Below, in pieces: positions 1 through 7,937 of a DNA stretch of 20,406 nt (its first letter is position 1; the number at the start of each line of letters is the position of its first letter). This stretch comes from an uncultured Spongiibacteraceae bacterium (GTDB taxonomy: Bacteria; Pseudomonadota; Gammaproteobacteria; Pseudomonadales; CAMLJR01), in the NCBI GenBank assembly GCA_946480345.1, contig CAMLJR010000039.1, forward strand, positions 1 through 20,406. The letters are read 5' to 3'. The notes under the pieces were generated by a model. It was not told the DNA's origin, searched no databases, and saw only the letters and a program-made list of their open reading frames with translations. The position numbers were made by a program, and so were the translations under genes.

Positions 1-105
1 AAATATCGAAATTTTATTCGCCTGAATGCAGCGGTGACGTGGACACCGAAAACGGAAAAAGCGCTCGTTAAATTAGGCCAACTGGTTGCGGCATTTCGCC
101 CGTAG
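1..105 (+). CDS. C-terminal end of a probable MocR-type (GntR/aminotransferase-like) transcriptional regulator, partial
   Basis: An open frame enters from the left edge and ends at TAG 103-105, giving 34 residues. The visible tail has a Tyr-Arg start, a central R-L-N, a lone Trp and an E-x-A-L-x-x-L-G-x-L helix. I recognise this as the closing strand and helix of fold-type I aminotransferase domains in MocR/PdxR-like regulators, which join a GntR winged helix to a PLP-binding domain. It is the only gene on the plus strand and is convergent with cheB, whose stop is about 50 bases away. Nothing of the DNA-binding domain or PLP lysine is in the window, so the target is unknown. A free-standing aminotransferase is the main alternative. 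Confidence 0.55.
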   Translation, partial: KYRNFIRLNAAVTWTPKTEKALVKLGQLVAAFRP

Positions 106-155
106 CTTTTCTGCGCACACAACTTTTGCTTAATGTGTGGCTGCTTACCCGCAAA

Positions 156-1235
156 TCACAATACTTTCTGTGCCGTTATCACACCGGCAATACTTTCGAG
201 CGGAATAATTTTATCGGCAGCGCCGCGTTTCACCGCTTCTTTCGGCATACCGTAAACAACGCATGTCGCTTCATCCTGCGCCACGGTGTGCGCACCGGCT
301 TGTTTCATTTCGAGTAACCCGGCGGCGCCATCGTCGCCCATGCCAGTCATGATGATGCCGATCGCATTTTTGCCCGCGCATTTCGCCACTGAACGAAACA
401 GCACATCGACCGAGGGACGATGTCGATTAACGACTGGACCATCGATCACTTCAGCGATGTATTGCGCGCCACTGCGTTTCAACAGCAGATGTCTGCCGCC
501 GGGCGCAATCAGTGCGCGACCGGGAATTACGCGATCGCCGTTTTGCGCTTCCCGCACTTCAATTTCGCAGAGACTATTCAAGCGCGATGCGAATGCAGCG
601 GTGAATTTTTCGGGCATATGCTGCACGATCACGATACCTGGGCACACGCGCGGCAATGCGGTAAGAACAACCTCCAATGCCTGCGTGCCACCGGTGGAAG
701 TGCCGATGGCAATCACGCGGTCGGTGGTTTCCGCCATCGCGTGATGCGAACTGACGGGCGCGAGAATCGCGTCGGCGGTTAATTTCGGTTTCACCATTGC
801 GGCGGCGCTGGGAGCCGCTGCCAGTCGTTTCGGATTTGCGCACGCCGCTGCACGTACCGCGCGAGTAATTTCGGCGATCGAATCGGTGAGAAATTGTTTC
901 AAGCCGATTTTGGGTTTGGTAATGATGTCGACCGCGCCGGCCGACATCGCTTGCATCGTCGTTTCCGCGCCCTTTTCGGTCAGCGTTGAACAGATCACGA
1001 CGGGCGTCGGATGTTCGCTCATCAGTTTGCGTAGAAAGGTAATGCCATCCATGCGCGGCATTTCGACATCCAGCACGATCACGTCAGGCCACTGCTTTTT
1101 CATTTTTTCAAGCGCGAAAATCGGATCGGGCGCGGCACCGATCACCTCGATCTGCGGATCGGTTTTCAGCAAATCGGTGAGGACTTGACGCACCACGGCG
1201 GAGTCGTCCACTACCATCACTTTAATTTTATTCAT
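156..1235 (-). CDS. cheB: Chemotaxis response regulator protein-glutamate methylesterase/glutamine deamidase CheB
   Basis: CheB (359 aa, the usual length) removes methyl groups from receptor glutamates and is activated by phosphorylation from CheA. Residues 1-120 form a receiver domain with the acidic pair D10/D11 and phospho-acceptor D56 in V-L-D-V-E-M-P. An Ala/Pro/Lys-rich linker runs to about 170. The rest is the methylesterase, with a catalytic triad readable as S180 (G-T-S-T-G-G), H206 (V-Q-H-M-P) and D302 (G-M-G-D-D-G). The ATG overlaps the cheD stop as ATGA, so translation is probably coupled. It is the last gene of the chemosensory operon. No convincing hairpin terminator was found in the roughly 50 bases before the convergent gene. 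Confidence 0.97.
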   Translation of the reverse strand: MNKIKVMVVDDSAVVRQVLTDLLKTDPQIEVIGAAPDPIFALEKMKKQWPDVIVLDVEMPRMDGITFLRKLMSEHPTPVVICSTLTEKGAETTMQAMSAGAVDIITKPKIGLKQFLTDSIAEITRAVRAAACANPKRLAAAPSAAAMVKPKLTADAILAPVSSHHAMAETTDRVIAIGTSTGGTQALEVVLTALPRVCPGIVIVQHMPEKFTAAFASRLNSLCEIEVREAQNGDRVIPGRALIAPGGRHLLLKRSGAQYIAEVIDGPVVNRHRPSVDVLFRSVAKCAGKNAIGIIMTGMGDDGAAGLLEMKQAGAHTVAQDEATCVVYGMPKEAVKRGAADKIIPLESIAGVITAQKVL

Positions 1236-1753
1236 GGTGCCTCCGCCGTTTGCATTGTGTTGCTGTGTTGGCGCAGCCAGACATCGCCGCTGCCGATTTC
1301 AAAAATAATTTGCCGATAACCATCGCCGCCCACATGATCCGCAATGGCGACAAAACGGTGCTGTGCAAGCAACTGCTCCGCCACTTCGATATTGCGCGAG
1401 GCAATATTCATCGGCTTGCCGCGACTTGCCGTGTTCGATTTCACCAGCATATTGCCGCCGCCGAATACCTTGACTTGATAATCGCGCGGATCGGTATGCG
1501 CGTCGGCAATTTCACGTAGCAATAAAAGTACCGCCTCGTCGGCATAGCGACCATCAAACGCATCGGCGCTGGGTTGACCGCGCGTGGGCAGCAGGTAATG
1601 GCACATGCCACCGATTTTTTTGCGCGCGTGCCAAACGGTGATCGCGACGCACGATCCGAGCAATGTGCGAATTCGCGTATTGCGATCGCCAAAATAGACT
1701 TCGCCCGGCTGCAAAAAAATATCGATAGCCGCCGGTGGCAATCGCATTGTCAC
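1232..1753 (-). CDS. cheD: Chemoreceptor glutamine deamidase CheD
   Basis: CheD (173 aa) deamidates specific glutamines in chemoreceptors to glutamates, creating methylation sites. The family's cysteine-protease-like core is visible: T30 and C35 in T-L-L-G-S-C-V-A, then H52 in G-G-M-C-H-Y-L-L-P. The longest start is GTG at 1753, overlapping the cheR stop as GTGA. An in-frame ATG lies two codons later at 1747. An AGGA sits 4 bases before the GTG and 10 before the ATG, so either could be used; GTG fits the coupled overlap better. In some bacteria CheD partners CheC, but no cheC is present here, so its role is probably receptor maturation only. Confidence 0.95.
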   Translation of the reverse strand: MTMRLPPAAIDIFLQPGEVYFGDRNTRIRTLLGSCVAITVWHARKKIGGMCHYLLPTRGQPSADAFDGRYADEAVLLLLREIADAHTDPRDYQVKVFGGGNMLVKSNTASRGKPMNIASRNIEVAEQLLAQHRFVAIADHVGGDGYRQIIFEIGSGDVWLRQHSNTMQTAEAP

Positions 1754-2556
1754 GGCTTCCTGTATATCGACGGCGACACTGTCTTCAATGCGCTGGTGAT
1801 GCCGTTCAGGCTCTCCGAATGACTCACGATGAAATAACCACCGCTACGCAACATCGGCAGCATGCGCGCAATCACTTGCTGCTTGGTTTTCGCATCGAAA
1901 TAAATCATGACATTGCGTAGAAAAATCACATCGAACTCACCGAGCGACGGCAATGCGGTATTCAAGTTGATCTGCCGAAACTGCACGCGCTCGCGCAGTG
2001 GCTTATCGATCAGAAACATGCCGTGCTGGCTGCCGATACCCTTCAAGCAATATTTGGTCAGGTATTCGCGCGAAATATCCTTCGCACGCTCGATCGGATA
2101 CAAACCGGCACGCGCCATATCCAATACGCGCGTGCTGATATCGGAACCGAGCACTTCCCATGGGCGCTCACCGAGCACCGCGGCCATCACCATCGCGATC
2201 GTGTAAATTTCTTCACCGCTCGACGATGCGCCGCTCCAGATTCGAATCGGCCGCGATACTGTTTTCAGCGGAGGCAAAATCGTATCGCGCAGCAGATCGA
2301 AATGTTTCGGTTCGCGAAAGAAATACGTTTCGTTAGTGGTGAGCAGATCAACCGCGACCTGCAATTCGTGCGATGTTTTTGGATTTTGCAGCAGCGCGAA
2401 ATATTCGCCGTAACTGGCGAGTCGGTAATGGCTGACGCGTTTTGCGAGGCGACCGCCGACCAGCGCTTTCTTTTCCTTGGATAAGCTGATACCGGCGATC
2501 TGATAAATCATCGACTGAAACTGGATGAACTCCGGCTCGGTCAGCGCAACTTGCAT
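1750..2556 (-). CDS. cheR: Chemotaxis protein-glutamate O-methyltransferase CheR
   Basis: CheR (268 aa) uses S-adenosylmethionine to methylate receptor glutamates, opposing CheB. The N-terminal helical domain (about 1-75) precedes the Rossmann-like SAM domain, whose motif G-A-S-S-S-G-E-E-I-Y appears near residue 110. Family members usually have Pro where Ile stands here. The N-E-T-Y-F-F-R-E motif and the L-R-N-V-M-I-Y-F motif are also present. The beta-subdomain loop K-G-I-G-S-Q-H-G has the extra-glycine form of pentapeptide-dependent CheRs such as the Salmonella enzyme. This matches the C-terminal pentapeptide on the MCP encoded two genes upstream. The start ATG lies 5 bases after the cheW stop; no strong Shine-Dalgarno is visible, so coupling to cheW is likely. 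Confidence 0.96.
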   Translation of the reverse strand: MQVALTEPEFIQFQSMIYQIAGISLSKEKKALVGGRLAKRVSHYRLASYGEYFALLQNPKTSHELQVAVDLLTTNETYFFREPKHFDLLRDTILPPLKTVSRPIRIWSGASSSGEEIYTIAMVMAAVLGERPWEVLGSDISTRVLDMARAGLYPIERAKDISREYLTKYCLKGIGSQHGMFLIDKPLRERVQFRQINLNTALPSLGEFDVIFLRNVMIYFDAKTKQQVIARMLPMLRSGGYFIVSHSESLNGITSALKTVSPSIYRKP

Positions 2557-2561
2557 AACGG

Positions 2562-3098
2562 TTATTCGTGCGGAGTTGATTCCGCCTCCGCGTTTTCTTC
2601 GATGCTGGCCAGCATCGCCATTTCGTCGAGCGACAGCACCCGATCGACATTCAAAATAATAATGAAACGATCATCGGCTTCGACCATGCCCTGAATGAAA
2701 TCGACGCGGATTTTGGCACCGAATGCGGGCGCCGGCTGAATCGCGCTGGCCGGAATATCCATCACCTCGCTGACGCTATCGACAACGATACCGACGTCCT
2801 GCTTTTCTCCGTCGTTATCCATTTCGATGATAACAATGCACGTGCGGCGCTCGACATCGGCCTGAGCGCGCCCAAAGCGCGCCGCCAGATCGATGACCGG
2901 CAACACTTGTCCGCGCAGATTGAGCACACCGCGAATGAAATCCGGCATTAACGGCACTGCGGTCAAATTACCGTACTCAATAATTTCCTTGATCACCAGA
3001 ATGCTGATCGCAAACGGCTCGCCCCCCACCTGAAAGGTGAGGAACTGCTGCAGCTGCTCTTGCACTTTCGCAGCTTCACGTTTTGCCGGCTGTGCCAT
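2562..3098 (-). CDS. cheW: Chemotaxis coupling protein CheW
   Basis: CheW (178 aa) bridges receptor tips and CheA. The single CheW domain starts near residue 15 (F-Q-V-G-G-E-P-F-A-I) and holds the family hallmark N-L-R-G-Q-V-L-P-V-I-D-L around residues 66-77, where the conserved Arg contacts receptor and kinase. An acidic, Glu-rich tail follows the domain and ends E-S-T-P-H-E, slightly longer than the E. coli protein. A strong GAGGAG lies 8 bases before the ATG, and the MCP stop is 19 bases upstream, so this gene has its own ribosome binding site within the operon. Confidence 0.96.
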   Translation of the reverse strand: MAQPAKREAAKVQEQLQQFLTFQVGGEPFAISILVIKEIIEYGNLTAVPLMPDFIRGVLNLRGQVLPVIDLAARFGRAQADVERRTCIVIIEMDNDGEKQDVGIVVDSVSEVMDIPASAIQPAPAFGAKIRVDFIQGMVEADDRFIIILNVDRVLSLDEMAMLASIEENAEAESTPHE

Positions 3099-3117
3099 TG
3101 TTCGTTCTCCTCGTCAC

Positions 3118-4743
3118 TTAGAAACGGACGAATTCTTTCTCTGCAACGTTCGCATCGGCTGCGGGCTTGTTCGACACGCGATTCAATGTGACGACTTGCG
3201 CGGCGTCTTCGGTCGCTTGCGCCTCGTCTTCGGCTGCAACGCTTTCGCTGGTGCGGAAAAATTCCATCAGCTTCTGCAACTGCTCGGCTTGCGTCGTCAT
3301 TTCTTCCGACGTGGCGGCCAATTCTTCCGATGCCGATGCGTTTTGTTGCGTCAATTGGTTGAGCTGGTTCATCGCCGTATTGACTTGCGCAACACCGGTC
3401 GATTGCTCTTCGGATGCCGCCGCGATTTCCTGCACCAGATCCGATGTTTTGTTGATGGCCGGTACGATTTCATCGAGCAGTTCACCCGCCTGCTCGGCCA
3501 GCGTCACGCTGTTACCTGCGACTTCGCCAATTTCACGCGCGGCCACCTGCGCACGCTCGGCGAGTTTGCGCACTTCCGCTGCAACAACGGCGAAGCCTTT
3601 GCCGTGATCGCCGGCACGCGCCGCTTCGATCGCAGCGTTCAGCGCGAGCAGATTGGTTTGATACGCGATGTCATCGATGATGCCGATTTTCGCGGCAATC
3701 GCTTTCATCGCCTGCACGGTTTGTTTCACCGATTGACCACCTTCGGTCGCTTCGCGCGCGGCTTTTGTCGCCATACCGTCGGTGACTTTTGCGTTCTCGG
3801 CGTTTTGCCCGATCGATGCAGTCATCTGCTCGATCGACGCGCTCGTTTCTTCAACGCTTGCTGCCTGTTCGGACGCGGCCTGCGACAGCGATTGCGCAGT
3901 GGCGTTCACCTGATCGGACGCGCTCGACAAACTGTCCGCCGACACGCGTACGTTGCCGATAATTTGCGAGAGCTTGGTGACCATGTCGCCCATAGCGGCG
4001 AGCAGCTGACCGGTTTCATCTTTCGCTTTGACGTCGATCCGCGCGGTCAGATCACCAGCCGCCAGACGATTCGCCACTTCAACAGCCTGCCTGATCGGAC
4101 GCGTAACACTACGCGTAACCAGCCATGCAATTAACGCGGCCAGCACAACACTGACCAACGCCAGACCCGCGAGAATCTTGCGCGTGGTTTCGTACAGCGC
4201 GAGCGCGTTTTTACCGGCTTCATCTACCGAATCGGTCTGAAACTGAATCAAATCCTGAACAGCGTTGATGTAGGTGGCTTGAGCCGAGCGCAGATCCGTT
4301 TCAAGCATTTTTTCCGCTTCCGTGCGCTTGCCGTCGGCGGCAAGCTTCATCACTTTGGCTCGCGTGTCGGAATACTCTTTGCGGGAATCCGTGGCACTGC
4401 CCAGCATCAATTTCTCATCGTCAGAGGTAAGCAACGTTTCGAGCTTGGTGAAATCCTCGGAAATTTTTTCGGAGGTCTCAGCCATCTTCGCTTGAATTTC
4501 TTTCTGCGAAGCGGCTTCGCTGACAGACAAAAAATCACGCGTGTTCAGCGCGTTTGCGTTCACCAGATTGATGATTTCATTTTCAATCACCGTTTTCGGG
4601 AACTGGTCATCGACGACCTTTTGAATGCCAGCGTTCAACTGGCCCATGCGCAATGCCGCCACTGCCAACGTCGCGAGCAGTACGACGAGCACGAGCGCGA
4701 AACCCAGCCCCATGCGTACGCCAATTTTCATGTTTTTGATCAT
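3118..4743 (-). CDS. Transmembrane methyl-accepting chemotaxis protein with four-helix-bundle sensor and CheR-docking tail
   Basis: This is a classical chemoreceptor of 541 residues from the ATG at 4743, which has GGAG 6 bases upstream; an in-frame ATG at 4770 lacks this. TM1 is about residues 12-31. A helical periplasmic domain of about 155 residues, probably 4HB_MCP type, precedes TM2 (about 189-210), then HAMP and the cytoplasmic hairpin. The tip contains [18 protein letters not shown]. Glutamate pairs around A-S-V-E-E-T-S-A and S-E-E-L-A-A are likely methylation sites. An acidic flexible linker leads to the final residues E-F-V-R-F, which fit the x-[HFYW]-x-x-[HFYW] pentapeptide that tethers CheR and CheB. 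The ligand cannot be inferred. Confidence 0.95.
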   Translation of the reverse strand: MIKNMKIGVRMGLGFALVLVVLLATLAVAALRMGQLNAGIQKVVDDQFPKTVIENEIINLVNANALNTRDFLSVSEAASQKEIQAKMAETSEKISEDFTKLETLLTSDDEKLMLGSATDSRKEYSDTRAKVMKLAADGKRTEAEKMLETDLRSAQATYINAVQDLIQFQTDSVDEAGKNALALYETTRKILAGLALVSVVLAALIAWLVTRSVTRPIRQAVEVANRLAAGDLTARIDVKAKDETGQLLAAMGDMVTKLSQIIGNVRVSADSLSSASDQVNATAQSLSQAASEQAASVEETSASIEQMTASIGQNAENAKVTDGMATKAAREATEGGQSVKQTVQAMKAIAAKIGIIDDIAYQTNLLALNAAIEAARAGDHGKGFAVVAAEVRKLAERAQVAAREIGEVAGNSVTLAEQAGELLDEIVPAINKTSDLVQEIAAASEEQSTGVAQVNTAMNQLNQLTQQNASASEELAATSEEMTTQAEQLQKLMEFFRTSESVAAEDEAQATEDAAQVVTLNRVSNKPAADANVAEKEFVRF

Positions 4744-4805
4744 TTGCTGCTCCAGTGCGAATCGTCGCAATTTAGAAACCCAAAATTTTTTAAAACCCTA
4801 AATCT

Positions 4806-4834
4806 TTTAAAAACTACGTGTTTAAACCACTCAA
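4806..4834 (-). promoter_or_regulatory. Candidate internal promoter in the AT-rich gap before the MCP gene
   Basis: The 110-base gap between cheA and the MCP gene (4744-4853) is strikingly AT-rich against its surroundings, with several A- and T-runs. On the minus strand TTGAGT (4829-4834) is followed after 17 bases by TTTAAA (4806-4811), a weak sigma-70-like pair with 4 of 6 matches in each box. It would drive the receptor and the adaptation genes separately from cheA. This is an inference from spacing and composition only. Confidence 0.3.
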
Positions 4835-4853
4835 TAGTTAAAACACTAAAAAC

Positions 4854-7037
4854 TTATTCGCTGATCATGTGCAGCGGCTGTGGTTCACGCGCCTGCACCT
4901 GTTCGACGAGGCCTGCCACATCGATAATCAGCGCGACTTCGCCGCTGCCGAGAATCGTCGAGCCGCCAATGCCGCGAATGTGGCTGAAGATTTTTCCGAG
5001 TGGTTTGATGACTGTCTGGAATTCACCGAGCAGACCATCGACCACAACACCGGCTTTGACTCCGGCATACTGCACGACAACGATATTTTCGCGGCCGTCG
5101 CTGTGCCCTTCGATGTCGAACACATCGCGCAACCGGATATACGGCAGTACTTCGCCGCGTAAATTGATGTAATTGCGATTGGCTTCGTGCAAACGATCGT
5201 CGGCGCTTAATTCGATGCACTCGACTACCATGTCGAGCGGAATCACGAATGCCGATTTGTTCACCTGCACCAGGAAGCCATCGATGATCGCGAGCGTGAG
5301 CGGCAGACGAATACGCATCGTCGAACCCACGCCCATTTCGCTGTCGATCGAAATAGTGCCGCGCAACGCTTCGATATTCTGCCGAACCACATCCATGCCG
5401 ACGCCGCGGCCCGATAGATTCGTTACTTGTTCCGCGGTCGAAAATCCGGCCGCGAAAATCAATTTATAAATATCGGCATCGGGCAACATTTGACCCGGTT
5501 GCACAAGACCTTTTTCGATGGCCTTCGCAAGAATCCGGTCTTTGTTCAAACCGCCGCCGTCGTCGACCACTTCGATAACGATGCTGCCCGAATCGTGATA
5601 CGCATTTAATTGAATCGTGCCCTGCAACGGCTTGCCACGCTCGGCGCGCACTTCCGCTTTTTCGATACCGTGATCCATCGAATTGCGCACGAGGTGCATC
5701 AATGGATCGCCAATTTTTTCCACAACGGTTTTATCGAGTTCGGTTTCAGCGCCGTTGACGATCAGCGCAATATCTTTGCCGAGTTCTTTGCTGACATCGC
5801 GCACAACGCGCGGGAAGCGCGAGAACGTCTCTCCGATTTGCACCATTCGCAGCGACAGCGCGGAATCGCGCACTTCTTCGATCAATTGACCGATGGTTTC
5901 GCTCGATTCGAGCATCTCGGCGATGCCAGAGCGCTGTGCGAGCAATTTATTGCCGGCCGCACCGATAACCAGCTCACCGATCAAATTGATTAACTGATCG
6001 AGCTTGTCGGCATCGACGCGAATCAGGCGTTGCTGTTTCGTTTTCGCTTCTTTGACTTGCTGCTGTTTTTCGACAGCCGCTTCGACCACTGCGGGTTGCA
6101 CGCTGCCGTTGTCGACAAGAATCGAGCCGAGCGGCAACGATACTTCGTCGGCAATGGCGGCTTGCGCGCTGAGCCCGTGATCCAACTCCTGCTGCGTCAG
6201 TGTCCCGCATTGCAGCAGAATTTCACCGAGCCGCATTTCTTCTTCGGGCAATGCGCGGATCAGTTCGACGTAATCGACGATGCGACTGCGCGGTGACAGA
6301 ATATTGATGCGTGCATCTTCGCGCACGAATTCGAATACGCCTTCGATCGTCGCTTTATCGGCTTCGCTGTTGAACGCAATTTCAAAACCGGTGTAGCAAG
6401 ACTCTGCATCGAATTGATCGAGCGCCGGCAGTTCCGCCAGCGTTTGGATCGCAACGATTTCACCCAGTGTTTGCAAATAACGCAGGAACGCGAGCGGGTC
6501 CATGCCGTTGCGAAATACATCGGGGCCGAAGCGTAACGAAATATGCCAATTATCGGTTTCGGCAACGATTTCACTGCCGGTGTCGCTCACCGCTTCAACG
6601 GCGGTTGCGCTCGGCGCATCAGCTGCGACAACAGGAGCAGGCGCAACGCCGAGATAAACATTCAGCCGATCGATTAACGCAGCGCCAGTGCTCGCTAATT
6701 GCGGATCGAGCGCGTCATTACCGCCGCCGATTTTTTCGACCAGCGCGCTAATCTGATCGCAGCTTTCAAGAAACAGCCCGGCTAGATCGCTATTGAGTTC
6801 GAGCTCGTTGCTCCGTACTTTGTCGAGCACACTTTCGACGACATGCGTGAATGCAACAATGTCGTCGAGCCCGAACAATCCCGCCGAGCCTTTAATCGTA
6901 TGCGCGGCGCGAAAAATCGCGTTGATCGTGTCGACATCGGCGGCCTGCTGTTCGGTTTGCAGCAGCGCACTCTCCATGCCTTCGAGCAATTCGCGGCTTT
7001 CGATCAGAAATGTTTGCAGCGCAGCATCAAGATTCAT
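4854..7037 (-). CDS. cheA: Chemotaxis histidine kinase CheA with an inserted tandem MshEN-like motif
   Basis: CheA (727 aa from the ATG at 7037) autophosphorylates and passes phosphate to CheY and CheB. A TTG at 7049, directly after the STAS stop, would add four residues. Domains in order: P1/HPt with phospho-acceptor H46 in A-A-H-T-I-K-G-S; an Ala-rich linker; a P2-like region about 160-250; a duplicated motif at 269-292 and 302-325 unlike standard CheA and resembling MshEN; dimerisation helices about 335-400; the ATPase with N-box H-L-V-R-N-S-M-D-H-G, G1 D-D-G-G-G and G2 G-R-G-V-G-M; and a CheW-like P5 domain about 585-720. The only Shine-Dalgarno candidate is GGA 7 bases before the ATG. 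The kinase assignment is secure; the meaning of the insert is inference. Confidence 0.97.
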   Translation of the reverse strand: MNLDAALQTFLIESRELLEGMESALLQTEQQAADVDTINAIFRAAHTIKGSAGLFGLDDIVAFTHVVESVLDKVRSNELELNSDLAGLFLESCDQISALVEKIGGGNDALDPQLASTGAALIDRLNVYLGVAPAPVVAADAPSATAVEAVSDTGSEIVAETDNWHISLRFGPDVFRNGMDPLAFLRYLQTLGEIVAIQTLAELPALDQFDAESCYTGFEIAFNSEADKATIEGVFEFVREDARINILSPRSRIVDYVELIRALPEEEMRLGEILLQCGTLTQQELDHGLSAQAAIADEVSLPLGSILVDNGSVQPAVVEAAVEKQQQVKEAKTKQQRLIRVDADKLDQLINLIGELVIGAAGNKLLAQRSGIAEMLESSETIGQLIEEVRDSALSLRMVQIGETFSRFPRVVRDVSKELGKDIALIVNGAETELDKTVVEKIGDPLMHLVRNSMDHGIEKAEVRAERGKPLQGTIQLNAYHDSGSIVIEVVDDGGGLNKDRILAKAIEKGLVQPGQMLPDADIYKLIFAAGFSTAEQVTNLSGRGVGMDVVRQNIEALRGTISIDSEMGVGSTMRIRLPLTLAIIDGFLVQVNKSAFVIPLDMVVECIELSADDRLHEANRNYINLRGEVLPYIRLRDVFDIEGHSDGRENIVVVQYAGVKAGVVVDGLLGEFQTVIKPLGKIFSHIRGIGGSTILGSGEVALIIDVAGLVEQVQAREPQPLHMISE

Positions 7038-7049
7038 AAAAAAATCCAA

Positions 7050-7388
7050 TCACGCGGAGGTCGCGTCGTCGTTGCCACCAGCGGAAATAATCTGCGCCGG
7101 TGCGACATGCGCAGTTTCGAAATTACATAATTGCCAGCAGCTCTGCACCGCTGCGCTTGGATCGGTGAAGGTCAGCGTTTTTTCGCGAGCTGATGCCTCG
7201 CGGCGAGCAAGCAACAGCAATTGCAAACCGGCGGTATCTATTTCGCTGACCTGCGACAAATCGATTTCAATCGGCTGTTCGGTCTGGAGTAACGCGGCAA
7301 ATTTCTCTCTGGTTTCGGCAGCCGTGTAAATCGTCAGCTCGCCTTCGACGACAAATTTGGTACTCGCTTTTTTCTTGGCCGCACCCAT
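7050..7388 (-). CDS. Small STAS-domain protein of the chemosensory operon
   Basis: This 112-residue protein is a lone STAS domain. After a Lys-rich start, the core has the L-S-Q-V-S-E-I-D-T-A-G-L-Q-L-L-L segment at 44-59. The position phosphorylated as Ser in SpoIIAA-type anti-sigma antagonists is Thr here (T52 in D-T-A-G), as in MlaB of the lipid-asymmetry ABC system. GAGG lies 8 bases before the ATG. It sits between cheY (19 bases upstream) and cheA (its TGA directly abuts a TTG codon). STAS genes occur in chemosensory clusters of other Gammaproteobacteria, such as Vibrio cluster III. The partner is unknown; a signalling or scaffold role in the array is inferred, and no anti-sigma kinase gene is nearby. 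Confidence 0.88.
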   Translation of the reverse strand: MGAAKKKASTKFVVEGELTIYTAAETREKFAALLQTEQPIEIDLSQVSEIDTAGLQLLLLARREASAREKTLTFTDPSAAVQSCWQLCNFETAHVAPAQIISAGGNDDATSA

Positions 7389-7407
7389 CGCAATTGCCTC
7401 GTGCCGA

Positions 7408-7776
7408 TTACGGCAATATCAATTTTGAAACCGCAGCAAGCATCTGTTCGGGCTTGAACGGTTTGACGACCCACGCTTTCGCGCCGGCGGCTTGGCCTTC
7501 CTGTTTTTTGCCTTCCTGACTTTCGGTGGTGAGCATGATGATCGGTGTGAATTTATAGCTCGCTAATTTCTTCACTTCTTTCACCAGCGTGATGCCATCC
7601 ATATTCGGCATATTCACGTCGCTGATAATCAAATGTACTTTCTGGCCATTCAGCTTGCTCAGCGCATCAACGCCATCGCAGGCTTCGATCACATCGTAGC
7701 CCGCGCCTTTCAGCGCGATGGCGACGACCTGACGCAGCGATGCGGAATCGTCAACGATGAGAATTGTTTTTGCCAT
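7408..7776 (-). CDS. cheY: Single-domain chemotaxis response regulator CheY
   Basis: This 122-residue stand-alone receiver domain accepts phosphate from CheA and carries the output. The metal-binding acids D9/D10 (I-V-D-D-S), phospho-acceptor D53 (I-S-D-V-N-M-P), the T83/T84 switch position and K105 (V-V-K-P-F-K-P) are all present. TAGGAG lies 9 bases before the ATG. The 161 bases upstream, between it and the short MCP-like gene, hold hairpins described separately. No cheZ, cheC or cheX is found in the window, so dephosphorylation must come from autodephosphorylation, another locus or the neighbouring MCP-like protein. Whether it drives flagella or another output is not shown by the sequence. 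Confidence 0.95.
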   Translation of the reverse strand: MAKTILIVDDSASLRQVVAIALKGAGYDVIEACDGVDALSKLNGQKVHLIISDVNMPNMDGITLVKEVKKLASYKFTPIIMLTTESQEGKKQEGQAAGAKAWVVKPFKPEQMLAAVSKLILP

Positions 7777-7810
7777 TTCAAAAAACTCCTAAACCCGTTA
7801 ATAACCTAGC

Positions 7811-7912
7811 GATCGGCTACATCTTCGTGATGTAGTCGATCTACGCGGCTGAAGCCGCATAAAGCGCATTCGGCACTGCTCCTGCGTTGCTCTACCTCCT
7901 GCATCCATGCAG
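7811..7912. repeat. Cluster of three inverted repeats between the short MCP-like gene and cheY
   Basis: Three hairpins lie in this 161-base gap. The first has arms 7811-7823 and 7829-7841, 13 positions with a single G-T mismatch, around a 5-base loop. The second is GCGGC-TGAA-GCCGC at 7845-7858. The third is CTGCAT-CC-ATGCAG at 7899-7912. No T-run follows on the minus strand, so they are not canonical terminators. They could be mRNA processing or attenuation structures within the operon, or part of a dispersed intergenic repeat. Confidence 0.6.
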
Positions 7913-7937
7913 TCGCCTGCGTTTGAGAATACAAAAC

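Noticed and set aside
112..142. CACACA/TGTGTG inverted repeat between the convergent MocR-like gene and cheB as a shared terminator
   Set aside because: It is a 6-base stem with a 12-base loop and no T-run on either side, too weak to call.
3037..4134. Long plus-strand open frame opposite the MCP gene (365 codons)
   Set aside because: It mirrors the codon bias of the strongly supported MCP gene. Its product is rich in Arg, His, Phe and Cys with no recognisable domain, typical of an antisense shadow.
4780..4830. TTTAGGG-like telomere-type repeat in the AT-rich gap
   Set aside because: Only one exact unit occurs with loose variants nearby; it is best explained by AT-rich composition.
4279..5172. 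Plus-strand open frame of 297 codons spanning the MCP 5' end, the AT-rich gap and the cheA 3' end
   Set aside because: It overlaps two certain genes on the other strand, has no ribosome site or domain pattern, and its composition changes abruptly where the underlying gene changes.
7811..7858. Hairpins between the short MCP-like gene and cheY as intrinsic terminators
   Set aside because: No T-run follows either stem on the transcribed strand, so they were kept as structured repeats rather than terminators.
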